From assembly GCA_031259095.1 (NCBI GenBank), contig JAIRLW010000316.1:1-6872 (forward strand): a DNA stretch of 6,872 bases, in the 5' to 3' direction. The number at the start of each line of letters is the position of its first letter. Position 1 is the stretch's first letter. A program made the translations under genes and the position numbers. Of this stretch, positions 5,772 to 6,872 are shown piece after piece. The DNA is from Planctomycetaceae bacterium. Lineage in GTDB: Bacteria; Planctomycetota; Planctomycetia; Pirellulales; Thermoguttaceae. A model generated the notes under the pieces. The model was given only the letters and a program-made list of their open reading frames with translations. It had not been told where the DNA came from and did not search any database.

Positions 5772-6650
5772 ATGCCGACAGTTCTACTGACTCGCCCCAA
5801 ACATTTGATCAAGCCGTTGCAAACGGATTTGGAATTGCTTGGTTGGACAGTTCTGCTCCAACCAACAATCGAAATCTGTCCGCCTGATTCGTGGGTTCCG
5901 GTTGATGACGCTATTCGACGTATTATTTGTGAGAATCACCATGAAAAAAACGGTTTTGATTGGCTTGTTTTTTCGAGTGTCAATGGAATTCAGTTTTTCT
6001 TTGACCGTGATCAATTTCTCAAAGAAGAAAAAGACGAACCGGATAAAACAACGTTTGGTATTCTCCAGAAACAACCGGAATTTTTGAAACCGATACGTAT
6101 TGCGGTGATCGGAGCCGAAACCGGCGCCGCGTTACAACGCCGAATCGGACGACGTGCGGATATTCTTCCCGAAATCTTTTCAATCGAAGGAGCTCTTGAA
6201 CATTTGCTCAAAGAAGCCCAATCCGGTAAACGTTTTTTATTGCTTCGTGCCAATCGCGGACGTGAAATTCTTCGGCAACGTCTTCAGGAGGCAGGTGGAA
6301 TTGTTACGGAAGTGGTTGTTTATAAGAGTGTTGACGTGAAACATCCGTCGCCGGAAATTGCCGAAGCCATGCGTTTGGGAAACATTCATTATATTACCGT
6401 AACCAGTTCCGCGATTGCGTGTTCGTTGGTGAAAATGTTTGGTAACAATTTACGGCAATGTAAACTGGTCAGTATCAGCCCGATCACTTCGAAAACACTC
6501 CGCGAACTTGGTTTTCCGCCGCAATATGAAGCCAAAATTGCTTCAATGAAAGGAATAATCGATGTTCTGAGACCGTTCAGCCCGAATGGGAACGCTTCCA
6601 TTTTAGACTCAACTCTTTATAATGAATTGCTTGGGAGACAACATCAATGA
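5772..6650 (+). CDS. hemD: Uroporphyrinogen-III synthase
   Basis: The enzyme closes hydroxymethylbilane into uroporphyrinogen III, inverting ring D, in cytosolic tetrapyrrole and haem synthesis. The 292-residue protein follows the HemD two-domain pattern. It starts with VLLTRP (4-9) and LGWTVLLQP (23-31), followed by FDWLVFSSVNGIQFFF (62-77), IAVIGAETGAAL (110-121), the FLLLRANRGREIL strand and helix (155-167), VVVYKS (181-186), ITVTSSAIA (208-216) and LVSISPITSKTLRELGF (232-248), and it closes with a short helix region. HemD sequences are poorly conserved, so the call rests on this motif order. It is longer than the 246-residue E. coli enzyme, with charged insertions near 53-62 and 79-105 and a tail after 270. 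The next gene overlaps its stop by four bases (ATGA). No clear Shine-Dalgarno sequence precedes the start. Confidence 0.87.
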   Translation: MPTVLLTRPKHLIKPLQTDLELLGWTVLLQPTIEICPPDSWVPVDDAIRRIICENHHEKNGFDWLVFSSVNGIQFFFDRDQFLKEEKDEPDKTTFGILQKQPEFLKPIRIAVIGAETGAALQRRIGRRADILPEIFSIEGALEHLLKEAQSGKRFLLLRANRGREILRQRLQEAGGIVTEVVVYKSVDVKHPSPEIAEAMRLGNIHYITVTSSAIACSLVKMFGNNLRQCKLVSISPITSKTLRELGFPPQYEAKIASMKGIIDVLRPFSPNGNASILDSTLYNELLGRQHQ

Positions 6651-6872
6651 CCGATAAAGAAACAACAATAGTGACTCGGCGTAAAATTTTTCGGCTGATT
6701 GCTTATATTCTGACGGGAATCTTTTTGATTCTTCTGTTAATACTTTATTTGCTTTATCTTTCAGCGCAACGTTTACCGGATTTTTATAAAAAAACTCTTG
6801 CGGTCGGCGATGAGATACAACTGCTTCGGCATAGCGAAATGCGTTACAAAATCGGCGGTTTCAATAATGCAC
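6647..6872 (+). CDS. Membrane-anchored protein of unknown function (N-terminal part)
   Basis: I read 75 codons before the window ends. The ATG overlaps the hemD stop as ATGA, and GGGAG (6633-6637) lies nine bases upstream, so translation is probably coupled to hemD. Residues 1-13 are hydrophilic and basic toward the end (TRRK, 10-13), followed by one hydrophobic segment, about 16-40, rich in Leu and Ile. The basic residues before it suggest an N-terminus in the cytoplasm and the rest outside. The segment is long and has no clear cleavage site, so I favour an anchor over a signal peptide. After it comes LPDFYKKTLAVGDE (43-56). My impression is that planctomycete genomes carry single-pass proteins with a similar P-x-FY motif after the anchor, some beside hemD, but I cannot verify this here. 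No function is assigned. Confidence 0.75.
   Translation, partial: MTDKETTIVTRRKIFRLIAYILTGIFLILLLILYLLYLSAQRLPDFYKKTLAVGDEIQLLRHSEMRYKIGGFNNA

Overview
This 6,872-base window looks like an ordinary chromosomal stretch from a moderately AT-rich bacterium, most likely a planctomycete. That assignment is inference. It rests on the sequence style of the RibBA and GspE-like proteins, on a HemD gene overlapping a single-pass membrane protein gene, on the absence of Shine-Dalgarno sequences before the main starts, and on long AT-rich intergenic gaps full of degenerate palindromic repeats. No rRNA, tRNA, CRISPR array, complete insertion sequence or phage gene was found.

Layout. Positions 1-1388 (minus strand) hold a GspE/PilB-type secretion or pilus assembly ATPase whose C-terminus runs off the left edge. 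After a 358-base gap comes ribBA (1747-2949, minus), the bifunctional enzyme feeding both branches of riboflavin synthesis. A 590-base gap (2950-3539) holds a sharply bounded GC-rich, foldable block and several palindromic repeats. Next is a rhamnulokinase gene (3540-5069, minus). A roughly 700-base, very AT-rich divergent gap (5070-5771) contains two large inverted-repeat structures. On the plus strand follow a uroporphyrinogen-III synthase gene, hemD (5772-6650), and, overlapping it by four bases, the start of a membrane-anchored protein of unknown function (6647 to the right edge).

The genes do not form one pathway. Secretion or pilus assembly, riboflavin, rhamnose catabolism and haem synthesis lie side by side, and only hemD and its overlapping neighbour look like an operon. 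I found no new protein system. The parts least explained by known genes are the intergenic regions: the GC-rich block upstream of ribBA, two repeat families that each occur on both sides of ribBA in the same orientation, and a MITE-like nested inverted repeat upstream of hemD. All of these are visible in the sequence, but their function is unknown.
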